Shown here one piece after another: positions 42,589 through 54,953 of a DNA stretch of 64,000 nucleotides. The stretch comes from Phocoena phocoena. Lineage: Eukaryota > Chordata > Mammalia > Artiodactyla > Phocoenidae. Each line of letters begins with the position of its first letter. Position 1 is the stretch's first letter. The stretch spans positions 140,924,281 through 140,988,280 of the forward strand of contig NC_089222.1 in assembly GCF_963924675.1 (NCBI RefSeq), read 5' to 3'. Both the position numbers and the translations under genes were made by a program. The notes below the pieces were generated by a model. It was given only the letters and a program-made list of their open reading frames with translations. It did not search any database and was not told the origin of the DNA.

Positions 42589-45500
42589 TTAAATTCCATA
42601 TATATGTGTTAGCATATGGTATTTGTCTTTCTCTTTCTGACTTACTTCACTCTGTATGACAGACTCTAGGTGCATCCACCTCATTACAAATAGCTCAATT
42701 TCGTTTCTTTTTATGGCTGAGTAATATTCCATTGTATATGTGTGCCACATCTTCTTTATCCATTCATCCGATGATGGACACTTAAGTTGTTTCCATCTCC
42801 TGGCTATTGTAAATAGAGCTGCAATGAACATTTTGGTACATGACTCTTTTTGAATGATGGTTTTCTCAGGGTATATGCCCAGGAGTGGGATTGCTGGGTC
42901 ATATGGTAGTTCTATTTGTAGCTTTTTAAGGAACCCCCATACTGTTCTCCATAGTGGCTGTACCAATTCACATTCCCACCAGCAGTGCAAGAGTTTTCCC
43001 TTTTCTCCACACCCTCTCCAGCATTTATTGTTTCTAGATTTTTTGATGATGACCAATCTGACTGGTGTGAGATGATGTCTCATTGTAGTGGGTTTTTTTT
43101 TTGCGGTACACAGGCCTCTCACTGTTGTGACCTCTCCCGTTGCGGAGCACAGGCTCCGGACGTGCAGGCTCAGCAGCCATGGCTCACGGGCCCAGCCAGC
43201 CATGGCTCACGGGGCCCCAGCTGCTCCGTGGCATGTGGGATCTTCCTGGACCGGGGCACGAAACCCGTGTCCCCTGCATCGGCAGGCGGACTCTCAACCA
43301 CTGCGCCACCAGGGAAGCCCCCTCTCATTGTAGTTTTGATTTGCATTTCTCTAATGATTAATGATGTTGAGCATTCTTTCATGTGTTTTGATGGCAGTCT
43401 GTATATCTTCTTTGGAGAAATGTCTATTTAGGTCTTCTGCCCATTTTTTGGATTGGGTTGTTTGTTTTTTTGTTATTGAGCTGCATGAGCTGCTTGTAAA
43501 TTTTGGAGATTAATCCTTTGTCAGTTGCTTCATTTGAAAATATTTTTCTCCCATTCTGAGGCTTGTCTTTTTGGTCTTGTTTTATGGTTTCCTTTGCTGT
43601 GCAAAAAGCTTTGAAGTTTCATTGGGTCCCATTTGTGTACTTTTGGTTTTATTTCCATTTCTCTAGGAGGTGGGTCAAAAATGATCTTGCTGTGATTTTA
43701 TGTCATAGGAGCCTTCTGCCTATGTTTTCCTCTAAGAGTTTGATAGTTTCTGGCCTTACATTTAGGTCTTTAATCCATTTTGAGCTTATTTTTGTGTATG
43801 GTGTTAGGGAGTGTTCTAATCTCATACTTTTACATGTACCTGTCCAGTTTTTCCCAGCACCGCTTATTGAAGAGGCTGTCCTTTCTCCACTGTAAATTCC
43901 TGCCTCCTTTATCAAAGATAAGGTGACCATATGTACGTGGGTTTATCTCTGGGCTTTCTATCCTGTTCCATTGATTTATCTTTCTGTTTTTGTGCCAGTA
44001 TCTTACTGTCTTGATTACTGTAGCTTTGTAGTATAGTCTGAAGTCAGGGAGCCTGATTCCTCCAGCTCTGTTTTTCGTTCTCAAGATTGCTTTGGCTATT
44101 CGGGGTCTTTTGTGTTTCCATACACACTGTGAAATTTTTTGTTCTAGTTCTGTGAAAAATGCCAGTGGTAGTTTGATAGGGATTACATGGAATCTGTAGA
44201 TTGCTTTGGGTAGTAGAGTCATTTTCACAATGTTGATTCTTCCAATCTAAGAACATGGTATATCTCTCCATCTATTTGTATCATCTTTAATTTCATTCAT
44301 CAGTGTCTTATAATTTTCTGCATACAGGTCTTTTGTCTCCATAGGTAGGTTTATTCCTAGATATTTTATTCTTTTTGTTGCAATGGTAAATGGGAGTGTT
44401 TTCTTGATTTCAGTTTCATATTTTTCATCATTAGTGTATAGGAATGCCAGAGATTTCTGTGCATTAATTTTGTATCCTGCTACTTTACCAAATTCATTGA
44501 TTAGCTCTAGTAGTTTTCTGGTAGCATCCTTAGGATTCTCTATGTAGAATATCATGTCATTGGCAAACAGTGACAGCTTTACTTCTTCTTTTCCAATATG
44601 GATTCCTTTTCTTCTGATTGCTGTGGCTAAAACTTCAAAAACTATGTTGAATAAGAGTGGTGAGAGTGGGCAACTTGTTTTGTTCCTGATCTTAGTGGAA
44701 ATGCTTTCAGTTTTTCACCATTGAGGATGATGTTGGCTGTGGGTTTGTCATATATGACCTTTATTATGTTGAGGAAAGTTGTCTCTGCTTACTTTCTGGA
44801 GGGTTTTTATCATAAGTAGGTGTTGAATTTTGTCAAAAGCTTTCTCTGCATCTATTGAGATGACCACATGGTTTTTCTCCTTCAATCTGTTAATATGGTG
44901 TATCACATTGATTGATTTGCATATATTGAAGAATCCTTGCATTCCTGGAATAAACCCCACTTGATCATTGTGTATGATCCGTTTAATGTGCTGTTGGATT
45001 CTGTTTGCTAGTATTTTGTTGAGGATTTTGCATCTATGTTCATCAGTGATATTGGCCTGTAGTTTTCTTTCTTTGTGACATCCTTGTCTGGTTTTGGTAT
45101 CAGGGTGATGGTGGCCTCGTAGAATGAGTTTGAGAGTGTTCCTCCCTCTCTTATATTTTGGAAGAGTTTGAGAAGGATAGGTGTTAGCTCTTCTCTAAAT
45201 GTTTGCTAGAATTCGCCTGTGAAGCCATCTGGTCCTGGGCTTTTGTTTTTTGGAAGATTTTTAATCAGAGTTTCAATTTCAGTGCTTGTGATTGGTCTGT
45301 TCATATTTTCTATTTCTTACTGGTTCAGTCTTGGCAGGTTGCACATTTCTAAGAATTTGTCCATTTCCTCCAGGTTGTCCATCTTATTGGCATAGAGTTG
45401 CTAGTAGTAATCTCTCATGATCTTTTGTATTTCTGCAGTGTCAGTTGTTACTTCTCCTTTTTCATTTCTAATTCTATTGATTTGATTCTTCTCCCTTTTT

Positions 45501-46632
45501 TTCTTGATGTGTCTGGCTAATGGTTTGTCAATTTTGTTTATCTTCTCAAAGGGCCAGCTTTTAGTTTTATTGATCTTTGCTATCGTTTCCTTCATTTCTT
45601 TTTCATTTATTTCTGATCTGATCTTTATGATTTCTTTCCTTCTGCTAACTTTGCGTTTTTTTGGTTCTTCTTTCTCTAATTCCTTTAGGTGGAAGTTTAG
45701 GTTGTTTATTCGAGATGTTTCCTCTTTCTTAAGGTAGGATTGTATTGCTATAAACTTCCCTCTTAGAACAGCTTTTGCTGCATCCCATAGGTTGTGGGTT
45801 GTCGTGTCTCCATTGTCATTTGTTTCTAGGTATTGTTTGATTTCCTCTTTGATTTCTTCAGTGATCACTTTGTTATCAAGTAGTGTATTGTTTAGCCTCC
45901 ACGTGTTTGTATTTTTTACAAATCTTTTCCTGTAATTGATATCTAGTCTCATAGCATTGTGGTCGGAAAAGATACTTGATACAATTTTCTTAAATTAACC
46001 AAGGCTTGATTTGTGACCCAAGATATGATCTATCCTGGAGAATATTCCATGAGCACTTGAGAAAAATGTGTATTCTGTTGATTTTGGATGGAATGTCCTA
46101 TAAATATCAATTAAGTCCATGTTGTTTAATGTATCATTTAAGGCTTGTGTTTCCTTATTTATTTTCATTTTGGATGATCTGCCCATTGGTGAAAGTGGGG
46201 TGTTAAAGTCCCCTACTGTGAATGTGTCGATTTCCCCTTTTATGGCTGTTAGTATTTGACTTATGTATTGAGGTGCTCCTATGTTGGGAGCATAAATATT
46301 TACAATTGTTATACCTTCTTCTTGGATCAATCCCTTGATCATTATGTAGTGTCCTTCTTTTTCTCTTCTATAGTCTTTATTTTAAAGTCTATTTTGTCTG
46401 ATATGAGAATTGCTACTCCAGCTTTCTTTTGGTTTCCATTTGCATGGAATATCTTTTTCCATCCCCTCACTTTCAGTCTGTATGTGTCTCTAGGTCTGAA
46501 GTGGGTCTCTTGTGGACAGCATATATATGGGTCTTGTTTTTGTATCCATTCAGCCAATCTGTGTCTTTTGGTGGGAGCATTTACTCCGTTCACATTTAAG
46601 GTAATTATCGATATGTATGTTCCTATTCCCAT
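42589..46632 (-). pseudogene. L1-C ORF2, broken
   Basis: It starts [18 protein letters not shown] (46632), keeps QETHF and other endonuclease parts (46342-46632, 45995-46342), RT parts (44748-44960, 44247-44555 with the catalytic DD changed to NDM next to IFYIE) and the C-terminal Cys motif, and ends HIYGI at 42589. Multiple frameshifts separate the pieces, and a SINE splits the C-terminal region at 43090-43322. It is non-functional. Confidence 0.92.
43090..43322 (-). mobile_element. CHR-type SINE inserted in L1-C ORF2
   Basis: A minus-sense SINE with T-run 43093-43102 and head at about 43320. It has a 12-bp TSD tctcattgtagt (43078-43089; 43323-43334) taken from the ORF2 sequence. It carries an internal duplication of agccatggctcacggg (43175-43190 and 43198-43213) not seen in the other SINE copies. 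Confidence 0.96.
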
Positions 46633-46690
46633 TTTCTTAATTGTTTTGAGTTTGTTATTGTAGGTCTTTTCCTTCTCTGGTGTTTCTTGC

Positions 46691-47583
46691 CTAGAGAAGG
46701 TCCTTTAGAATTTGTTGTAAAGCTGGTTTGGTGGTGCTGAACTCTCTCAGCTTTTGCTTGTCTGTAAAGGTTTTAATTTCTCCATCAAATCTGAATGAGG
46801 TCCTTGCTGAGTAGAGTAATCTTGGTTGTAGGTTTTTCTCCTTCATCACTTTAAGTATGTCTTGCCAGTCCTTTCTGGCTTGCAGAGTTTCTGCTGAAAG
46901 ATCAGCTGTTAACCTTATGGGGATTCCCTTGTGTGTTATTTGTTGCTTTTCCCTTGCTGTTTTTAATATGTTTTCTTTGTATTTAATTTTTGACAGTTTT
47001 ATTAATATGTGTCTTGGTGTGTTTCTCCTTGGATTTATCCTGTATGGGACTCTCTGTGCTTCCTGACTTGATTAACTATTTCCTTTCCCATATTAGGGAA
47101 GTTTTCAAATCTAATCTCTTCAAATATTTTCTCAGACCCTTTCTTTTTCTCTTCTTCTTCTGGAACCCCTATAATTCAAATATTGGTGCATTTAATGTTG
47201 TCCCAGAGGTCTCTGAGATTGTCCTCAGTTCTTTTCATTCTTTTTTCTTTATTCTGTTCTGCAGTAGTTATTTCCATTATTTTATCTTCCAGGTCACTTA
47301 TCCGTTCTTCTGCCTCAGTTATTCTGCTATTGATCCCTTCTAGAGTATTTTTAATTTCATTTATTGTGTTGTTCATCATTTCTTGTTTCATCTTTAGTTC
47401 TTCTAGGTCCTTGGTAAATGTTTCTTGCATTTTCTCTATTCTATTTCCAATATTTTGGATCATATTTACTATCCTTATTCTGAATTCTTTTTCAGGTAGA
47501 CTGCCCATTTCCCCTTCATTTGTTAGGTCTGGTGGGTTTTTATCTTGCTCCTTCAACTGCTGTGTGTTTTTCTGTCTTCTCAT
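46691..47583 (-). pseudogene. L1-C ORF1, broken
   Basis: It starts [13 protein letters not shown] (47583) and is open through the coiled coil to a TGA at 47176, replacing the CGA (Arg) of NIRII in L1-B, a CpG-decay change. The rest of the RRM and C-terminal domain follows in degraded form to the normal stop at 46691. Confidence 0.9.
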
Positions 47584-49063
47584 TTTGCTTACCTTACTGT
47601 GTTTAGGGTCTCTTTTTCGCAGGCTGCACGTTCATACTTTCCGTTGTTTTTGGTGTCTGGCCCCAGTGGCTAAAGTTGGTTCAGTGGGTTGTGTAGGCTT
47701 CCTGGTTGAGGGGACTAGTGCCTGTGTTCTGGTGGGTGAGGCTGGATCCTGTCTTTCTGCTGGGCAGGTCCACGGCTGGTGGTGTGCTTTGGGGTGTCTG
47801 TGGACTTATTATGATTTTAGGCAGCTTCTCTGCTAATGAGTGGGGCTGTGTTCCTGTCTTGCTAGTTGTTTGGCATAGGGTGTCCAGCACTGTAGCTTGC
47901 TGGTTGTTGAGTGAAGCTGGGTGTTGGTGTTGAGATGGAGATCTCTGGGAGATTTTCGTCATTTGATATTATGTGGAGCTGGGAGGTCTCTTGTGGACCA
48001 GTGTCCTGAAGTTGGCTCTCCCACCTCAGAGGCACAGCACTGACTCCTGGCTGTAGCAACAAGAGCCTTTCATCCACACAGCTCAGAATAAATGGGAGAA
48101 AAAGTAGAAAGAATGAAAGAAGATAAAAGAAAATAAAATAAGGAAAAATAAAATAAAGTTATTAAAATAAAAAAATAATTATTAAGAAAAAAATTTTTTA
48201 AAAAGTAAAACAAAACAAAACAAAAAAACCGGACGGATAGAACCCTAGGACAAATGGTGAAAGCAAAGCTATACAGACAAAATCTCTCACAGAAGCATAC
48301 ACATACACACAAGAAGAGGAAAAGGGGAAAAATTAATAAATCTTGCTCTCAAAGTCCACCTCCTCAATTTGGGCTGATTCGTTGTCTATTCATGTATTCC
48401 ACAGATGCAGGGTTCATCAAGTTGATTGTGGAGATTTAATCCGCTGCTCCTGAGGCTGCTGGGAGAGATTTCCCTTTCTCTTCTTTGTTCGCACAGTTCC
48501 CGGGGTTCAGCTTTGGATTTGGACCCCCCTCTGCATGTAGGTCGCAGGAGGGCCTCTGTTCTTCTCTCAGACAGGACGGGGTTAAAGGAGCAGCTGATTC
48601 GGGGGTTCTGACTCACTCAGGCTGGGGGGAGGGAGGGGTACGGTGTCCGGGGCGAGCCTGCGGCTGCAGAGGCTGGCATGACGTTGCACCAGCCTGAGGC
48701 GCGCCGTGCGTTCTCCCGGGGAAGTTGTCCCTGGATCCCGGGACCCTGGCCGTGGCGGGCTGCACAGGCTCCCCGGAACGGAGGTGTGGAGAGTGACCGA
48801 TGCTCGCACACAGGCTTCTTGGTGGCGGCAGCAGGAGCCTTAGCGTCTCATGCCCGTCTCTGGGGTCCGCGCTTTTAGCCGTGGCTCGCGCCTGTCTCTG
48901 GAGCTCCATTAAGCAGTGCTCTGAATCCCCTCTCCTCGCGCACCAGGAAACAAAGAGGGAAGAAAAAGTCTCTTGCCTCTTCGGCAGGTCCAGACTTTTC
49001 CCCGGACTCCCTCCCGGCTATCCGTGGTGCACTAACCCCTTCAGGCTGTGTTTACGCCACCAG
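47584..49063 (-). promoter_or_regulatory. L1-C 5' UTR (truncated)
   Basis: Contains the A-rich block, one unit of the segment that is duplicated in L1-B, the GC-rich part and about two 38-bp repeat units (48852-48905). It lacks the 5'-most promoter sequence, so it was probably dead on arrival. Confidence 0.8.
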
Positions 49064-49081
49064 TGCTCAACCATACTATAT

Positions 49082-50330
49082 GTAACAAATTTCTCGTTCA
49101 GTTGCTTCCGCTGTATGTATATATGTACGTACTGTTGACCTAAAACAAATAGACTGCCAGATATTTCTGCAGCAAAGATGGGTTTATTTGGGATCAGCAG
49201 AGAATTGCAATTTAGGGTCTGCAACCATGGTGAGCTACCTTCAAATTCCCTGCACAGGTAGGGAAGGAGAACGCTTTTATATAGGGGTAAAGGAAGTTGG
49301 TAGGGCTCTAGTACACAAAGAGTCCGCGGTGTTGCACTGGCTGAGTCCTTGCCAGGAAAGGATAGGAGTCTTTTTTTCTTCCTGTTGGACTCTGCAATCA
49401 TGGCATGGCGTGAGAGCTCCCCCTTCTGGTCTCCCGAGATTATTTAATTGAGGTAGTAAAAACACTGCTGTGTTTGTACTCTACTTTCAATATTCACACT
49501 GAACACTTCTGTGGCCAGATGTGTGGGGAGGTGTGTTTACCCCCCGACAAGCAATTCTGTGACACCACTTGGGTGTCCTACAATTTAATTCAATTCTGAC
49601 ACTACCTACCTGGAGAGAGTATCAGATCCCACATGTTAAGAATGTGGTCCTATAAGACTGCCCCTTCCCCCCACTTCAGACACGAATCTCAAGTCCAGGT
49701 TGTTACCTGTGCTTCCAACCAACTGCTATACATGGAAGATTTCCATGGACCCGTTCCTTGGGTTTGTTTACTTTGCTAGAGTGGCTCTCAGAGCTCAGGA
49801 AAACAGTTTACTTCCTAGATTACTGGTTTATTACAAAGGAGAGTAAAGGATCAGAATGAACAGCCAGATGAAGACAAACATAGGGGGAGCTGTGCAAGGG
49901 TCCCAAGCACAGGATCTGCTGCCTCTGTGGAGTCTGGGGTGAACCACCCTTCTAGCAATGGGTGTATTCTTGTTCATTGACCTGGAAGCTCTCTGAACAC
50001 CATTCTTTTGGGTTTTTATGGAGGCATCATTATATAGGCACGATTGATTAAATCGTTGGCCATTGGTGATTAATTCAACCTCCAGCCCTCTCCCCTCCCT
50101 AGGTAGATGCAGGGCATGGAGCTGAAAGTTCCAACCCTCTAATCACAAGGATGATTCCCCTGGCAACCAGCCCCCATCCTTAGGGACTTTCCAAACATCA
50201 CTGCATTCACAAACACAGCCTTGGTTGAAGGAAGCCTTCTGTGAATAAGAAAGTCATCTTTATCTCTTATCACTTAGGAAGTTCCAAGGGTTTTAGGAAC
50301 TCTGTGCTAGGAATGGGGATGAAGAGCAGA
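49082..50330 (-). mobile_element. LTR-like sequence (ERV-type), two adjacent parts
   Basis: 49140-49560 and 49560-50220 each look like antisense LTRs of endogenous retrovirus type. The second includes tttgggtttttatggaggca, gattgattaaatcgttggcc and ctctaatcacaaggatgatt, a familiar ERVL/ERV1-like LTR pattern. No internal coding region is attached. Family names are not assigned. Confidence 0.45.
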
Positions 50331-50384
50331 CACATATATGTCTTATTATAAATCACAATATTATACCATCTATTTACCTATCTA

Positions 50385-50740
50385 TATCAATGAGAGTCCT
50401 ACCAGAGAAGCAGAACCACTAGGAGATGATATATATATATCCAGATAGGCAGATCTGAAATTCACAGTATAGACCACCAGAAAGGGCAGCTGGAACTCAG
50501 TACGAGCTAAAGCTGAAGTCCACAGGTGGAATTTCTTCTTTTGAGAAGCCTCAGTTCTGCTCTTAAAGCCTTTAAATTGATTGAATCAAGCCCACCAAGA
50601 TTATCTACAATAATCTCTTTTACTTCAAATCAATTATAGACATTAATCACATCTACAAAATACCTTCTCTGCAGCATCTAGGCTAGCATTTAATTGAATA
50701 TTGGGGACTGTGACTTATCCAAGTTGACACATAAAACCAT
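50385..50740 (+). mobile_element. Old interspersed repeat, same family as 12541-12975
   Basis: Shares ccagagaagcagaac, the attgattgaatcaagccc block and the terminal caagttgacacataaaacc with the 12.5-kb copy. It is diverged and unnamed. Confidence 0.55.
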
Positions 50741-50912
50741 TTATTATCTATCTATGCATGCATTCATCCATCTGTCATTTATCATAAATACTACCCTACT
50801 ATACCTTCTTTTATATAAACTATGTGCATCTTCCTTGTTGTTTCCTCAGAAAGGGGAATTACTGAATGAAAGGTCATGCTTGTTTTTTAAAATTCTGAGT
50901 ATAGATGTAGAT

Positions 50913-51095
50913 CAGGGGTCAGTAAACTTTCTCTGTAAAGGAAGATAATAAATACTTTTGGCTTTGTGGTCCATATATCTGCTATGACTACTTAGACTTG
51001 CTTTCAACAGCCATAGACCATATGTAAGTAAATGAGCATGGTTATATTTTAATAAAACTTTATTTACAAAAACACATGCTGAGTTGGACTTTGCC
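50913..51095 (+). mobile_element. hAT-like non-autonomous DNA transposon
   Basis: Begins caggggtcagtaaactttct, then ctgtaaaggaagataataaa, ggctttgtggtccatata, cagccatagaccatatgtaa and aataaaactttatttacaaa. This is a familiar mammalian MER-type element with a caggggtc terminus. The inner end is worn. Confidence 0.65.
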
Positions 51096-52025
51096 TCGGT
51101 ATGGACAAATTATAAAGGGGTGCTTTTAGAAAACACTATAAATGGAAAAGGAAGATAGTAAGAGACCCTGCCAAAGGCAGAGAGAAGGAAGGGCATCTCA
51201 TTCGCGCTTAGAGCAAGGACAGGAGACTCGTGGTGATGACTGTGTAAAAACGGTGACACAGCTGAGCTCCGTGTGACGTTAGCAGTGCCGTTCATTACAT
51301 GGGGGTTTCCCTCCTTCCATGCGCTTTGATGTTAGGTGTTGCCATGTGGTTTGATTTGGACAGTGCAATATAAGCAGAAATAACCTGTTACTTATGCAAG
51401 TAGTGGCAGGGGGTGGGGGCGGGGGACTTTAAGAGCAAGCACAGGATTTGTCACATTTCTGTCTCAATGAAGGAAAAAATTTTTAAGAAGAAACTTCCAC
51501 CAACCTGGGTGTCTGAGTAAGCAAGATGAACAGAATTCTCCTGAGTGAGATATAAACTTAGACTGTGTGCAGCCACCATGATTTGGGGATTATTTGTTAC
51601 CATGACAGAGCCTATCTTATCCTGACTGATATACTTAACAATAGCAACCCTTAACTAAAATTGCATCCCTTGTTACTATCTATCTTTTGTACCCTACCTT
51701 ATTTGTCTTTATAACATTTACCACCACACAACATACATTTGTCTGTTCATTTATTGGTTGTCTGTTTTCCCCTCTAGAGTATGAGGTTCCCCAAAGCAGA
51801 GGTTTCTATTGTGCTCACTGATGTCAAAGCTCAGTATTATTTATTATGTGAATTAATCAACATCACTGAAAGCATCCACACTATAAATGAGCACCTTCTA
51901 AGTGTGGGGTATTCTCCAAGGAGTTTATATGCAGTATCTCATTTGGTGCTCACGATGGTGTATGAGGTAGATAGTATTGTTATCCTTATTTTTCCTTATA
52001 GGTGAATTATTCTCATTTTACTTAT
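51096..52025. other. Unassigned sequence
   Basis: No gene is seen. 51300-51640 has old MaLR-like features (gttgccatgtggtttgattt .. gactgatatacttaaca) that I cannot firm up. Confidence 0.35.
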
Positions 52026-52029
52026 GAGA

Positions 52030-52565
52030 AATGTATTTGTTAGCTTTTTCTGTGTAGCAAATTACCACAAAATAGCTTAGAACCACACATATTTACTATT
52101 TCCTAGTTGTTGTGGGTAGGAGTCCAGATAGTTAGCTTGCGGTTTTGTTTAGGGTTTCCACAAGACTGCAATCAGGTTTGGCTAGGACTCAGATCTCATC
52201 TGATGGCTTGACTGGGGAAGGATACACTTCCAAGCTCATGTTGTTGCCAGCAGGGTTCAGTTTCTTGCAGGCTGTTGATGGAAGTCTTCCCACAGTCTCA
52301 GTCCCTTGCCATGGACCTCTCCAACATGACTGCTTACTTCCTCAAACTGTGCCTGCTGAGAAGGCAATGGAGAGCATTGGCTAGCAAGGTGGAAGTTACC
52401 ACCTTTTGCAACCACAGAAGGGACACCCCATCACTTTGGCTGTATCTGTTGGTTAGAAGGTCCCCTCACACTCAAAGGGGGGATATTACACAAGGGCATG
52501 AATACCAGGAGGGAGGAGTTATTGAGACCATCTTGGAGTTTGCCCGCCACAAGGAACTATATGTT
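52030..52565 (-). mobile_element. MaLR-like LTR
   Basis: Antisense landmarks are gtgtagcaaattaccacaaa, gactgcaatcaggtttggct, cttgactggggaaggataca and acaagggcatgaataccagg. This is an LTR-type repeat seen widely in mammals. The exact family is not fixed. Confidence 0.55.
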
Positions 52566-54668
52566 CAGATAAGGGACATCACTTATACAAGGCCACATAG
52601 TGGGTAAGTGGTAAGGACCATGCTCCCCAGAACCTACCTCACGGAGGCATTATTAGAACTATATGTGATTACAGATCAAAAAGTAGTTTGCGTTCACTAA
52701 GCAAGACTCAAATATTAATTTTATTCCCATTAGGGTCAGAATAAGGTCCCTGAATAATACACATCCTTAAAAAAAATGAAATCAGGAAACTTAGACTCAC
52801 TTTAAGAAAGAGATTGGTTTTTGATGGCATGAAATTATGAAACTAATTGCTTGGACCTAAGAGTACTTTGCTTCTTCAGGTAATGTAATAAATTCTTCTC
52901 TCTACACTGATAACAGAAGTCAGTGGAACTAGTTCTATTCACACCTCTATCCTAAGTCCTTTTATTTGGGTCAAAAAGAGTAAATTTCTCAACCTCCTTT
53001 GCAGGTACAGTGGATATTTGACTAAATTCTAGCCACTGTGTTATGTGTACCTCCTGGAAAGGTGCCTTACCACTGGGTGACTCAGCTGGTCAGTGCATCC
53101 TCTGGAGCTTTCCTTTATCCTGCTCCAGCCACCAGCTGAGGCTGCAGAGCAGAGAGAAGCAAGGACTCTGGGAACTGGTCCAGGACTTTTACCTCTGGAC
53201 GTTTTTCTGCAAGAGAAAATGCCTACATGAATGAACCTCTGTTTTCTGGGGTTTCTCTCCCATATATCTGAAGCATATGTGGCTGCAACTAATTCTGACA
53301 CAACAGGGGATATTTACAACCTAAGGATATGTCATAAAGAACAATTTGCCATCTCATCAAGTTAGCAATGAGGCGAGGTGCTCAGTAAGACTCAGGTGGA
53401 CTGTATTGTGTTTTCTGCTAAATGTGCCTGATTGATCCGTTGTGATTTTCCACTCTTCCAAATCAAGAGATCATGACTCACTCGCCTGGTGGCTTTATTG
53501 CAGAGCCTGCTGTACCCATCTGGAATGTAAAACTCTGCTTTTGTATGAGTGCCAACATGCTTCAACATGTTTTAGATATTTTTGCAGTCATTAAACATGG
53601 GAAATGGTAACGTAGTAAATGGTAAGAGCTCATAAATACTACTTGGTGTTAATCATTTCAAATGTCACTACGTTTACTCAAAATGGAACCAGGATATTTT
53701 TTCTTCCATTGTGTAAAATCAAGCCCTTCTGTTCCCCTGACATAGAAACCCCCAAATGATTTTCAGCATTTGAAAATGGTTCCTCTTTCTTCTCTGCTGT
53801 GGTTACAATAAAAGAGCTTCTAACAGTCCCAAAATGTGAACCCCAAGTCCAAGTTTTAAACACTTTAACAGACCCAAAAGAAGACAAGTTTCTTCTTCTA
53901 GAGTAAAAAAAGGACTAAATATATAAAATCTGACTTTGGGCCAGATGACCATTTTTCCTACAAGTGGCCCATTAGATGATTCTAGATAGCACAAACACAA
54001 TTTTAATTTTCATAATTATGACTTTTATTTTAGTGTCAATCAGGAAAAAACATCACAAGAAAAAATCATGGTCTTAATTCCACGGATATTATGATTTAAG
54101 ATGAGACTAAAGGAGGTAATTATGCAATTTAAAGTAAAATATGAAGTGAATATTGGCTGCGGGTGACAGCTGCTGTTTTGGAATTCTGGACTTCATGGAG
54201 GGTGAAATTGGTTGAGATGCTAAGAGACCATGGGCTCAGGTGACCTGCAGGATCCCAGAGGGAGTGCAGACAAGGAGGCCCCAGGGGCTGGTTGATGCTT
54301 TACATCCCATCAGTCTATGTGAATGAAATGAGATTGAAATGTTTAATATGAAATTCACATTGATACGATTGATGTGAGATTGATATGAGAATGACAGGAG
54401 GGTTGTGATTTTCCTTCACTGAATGTGGTCTGCTTCCTAAATCCCTCTCATTATACTAATTTTTAACCATATGAGTGTGTGTGCATGTGCATGTGTGTGC
54501 CTTCAACTCCAGTGATGGGGGGTGGGGAATGTGAAGAAAGGGGGCTAGAGTAGGAGAGATGATGAGGAAAGGCCTTGATCCATAGATATGGACTTTGAGA
54601 GATTTCCCCCTCATTTAGTCTGTGGGTTGGAATTATTTAAAAAAATTAACTGGAAATTCAGAAATTGA
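52566..54668. other. Unassigned sequence
   Basis: No gene is supported. The frames at 53041-53301 and 53678-54000 lack domains. Confidence 0.35.
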
Positions 54669-54953
54669 ATGGAGACCTCTGGTGGAGACCTAGAAGAAGT
54701 AGGGTTGTCGATCAGAGACTGGATGCTATGGACTGAATTGTGTCTCCACCCCCTCCCTCTTCCAAAATTTATATGTTGAAGCCTTAACCTGCAATGTGAT
54801 GGTATTTGGAGATGGGCCTTGAGGGAGATAACTGGGGTTAGATGAGGTCATGACAGTTGGATCATCATGATGAGATTAGTGTCCTCACAAGAAGAGACCA
54901 GGGAGCTCTCTCTCTTTCTTTGTTATGTGAGAACACAGCAGAAGGTGACCATG
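54669..54953 (+). repeat. 285-bp inverted duplication, copy 2 (likely derived)
   Basis: The reverse complement of 28791-29075 with about 9-10 substitutions and no net indel. It holds the first part of an MLT1 LTR (from tgctatggactgaattgtgt at about 54725) and 53 bp upstream of it. The LTR stops abruptly at 54953, where the 28-kb copy continues. Homology ends sharply on both sides. Confidence 0.93.

Larger units (their letters stand above)
42176..49068 (-). mobile_element. L1-C, near-full-length decayed L1
   Basis: Runs from a 5' UTR truncated at about 49063 to a 3' tail at 42176. The TSD aaccatactatat is perfect over 13 bp (42163-42175; 49069-49081). Both ORFs carry stops and frameshifts, and a SINE sits in the ORF2 C-terminal region. 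The extreme 5' end present in L1-A and L1-B (about 450 bp, including the YY1-like motif) is missing. Confidence 0.95.

Noticed and set aside
2333..49068. L1-A, L1-B and L1-C as products of a local segmental duplication
   Set aside because: Each has its own TSD, different flanks, different 5' ends and different internal changes, so they are independent insertions.
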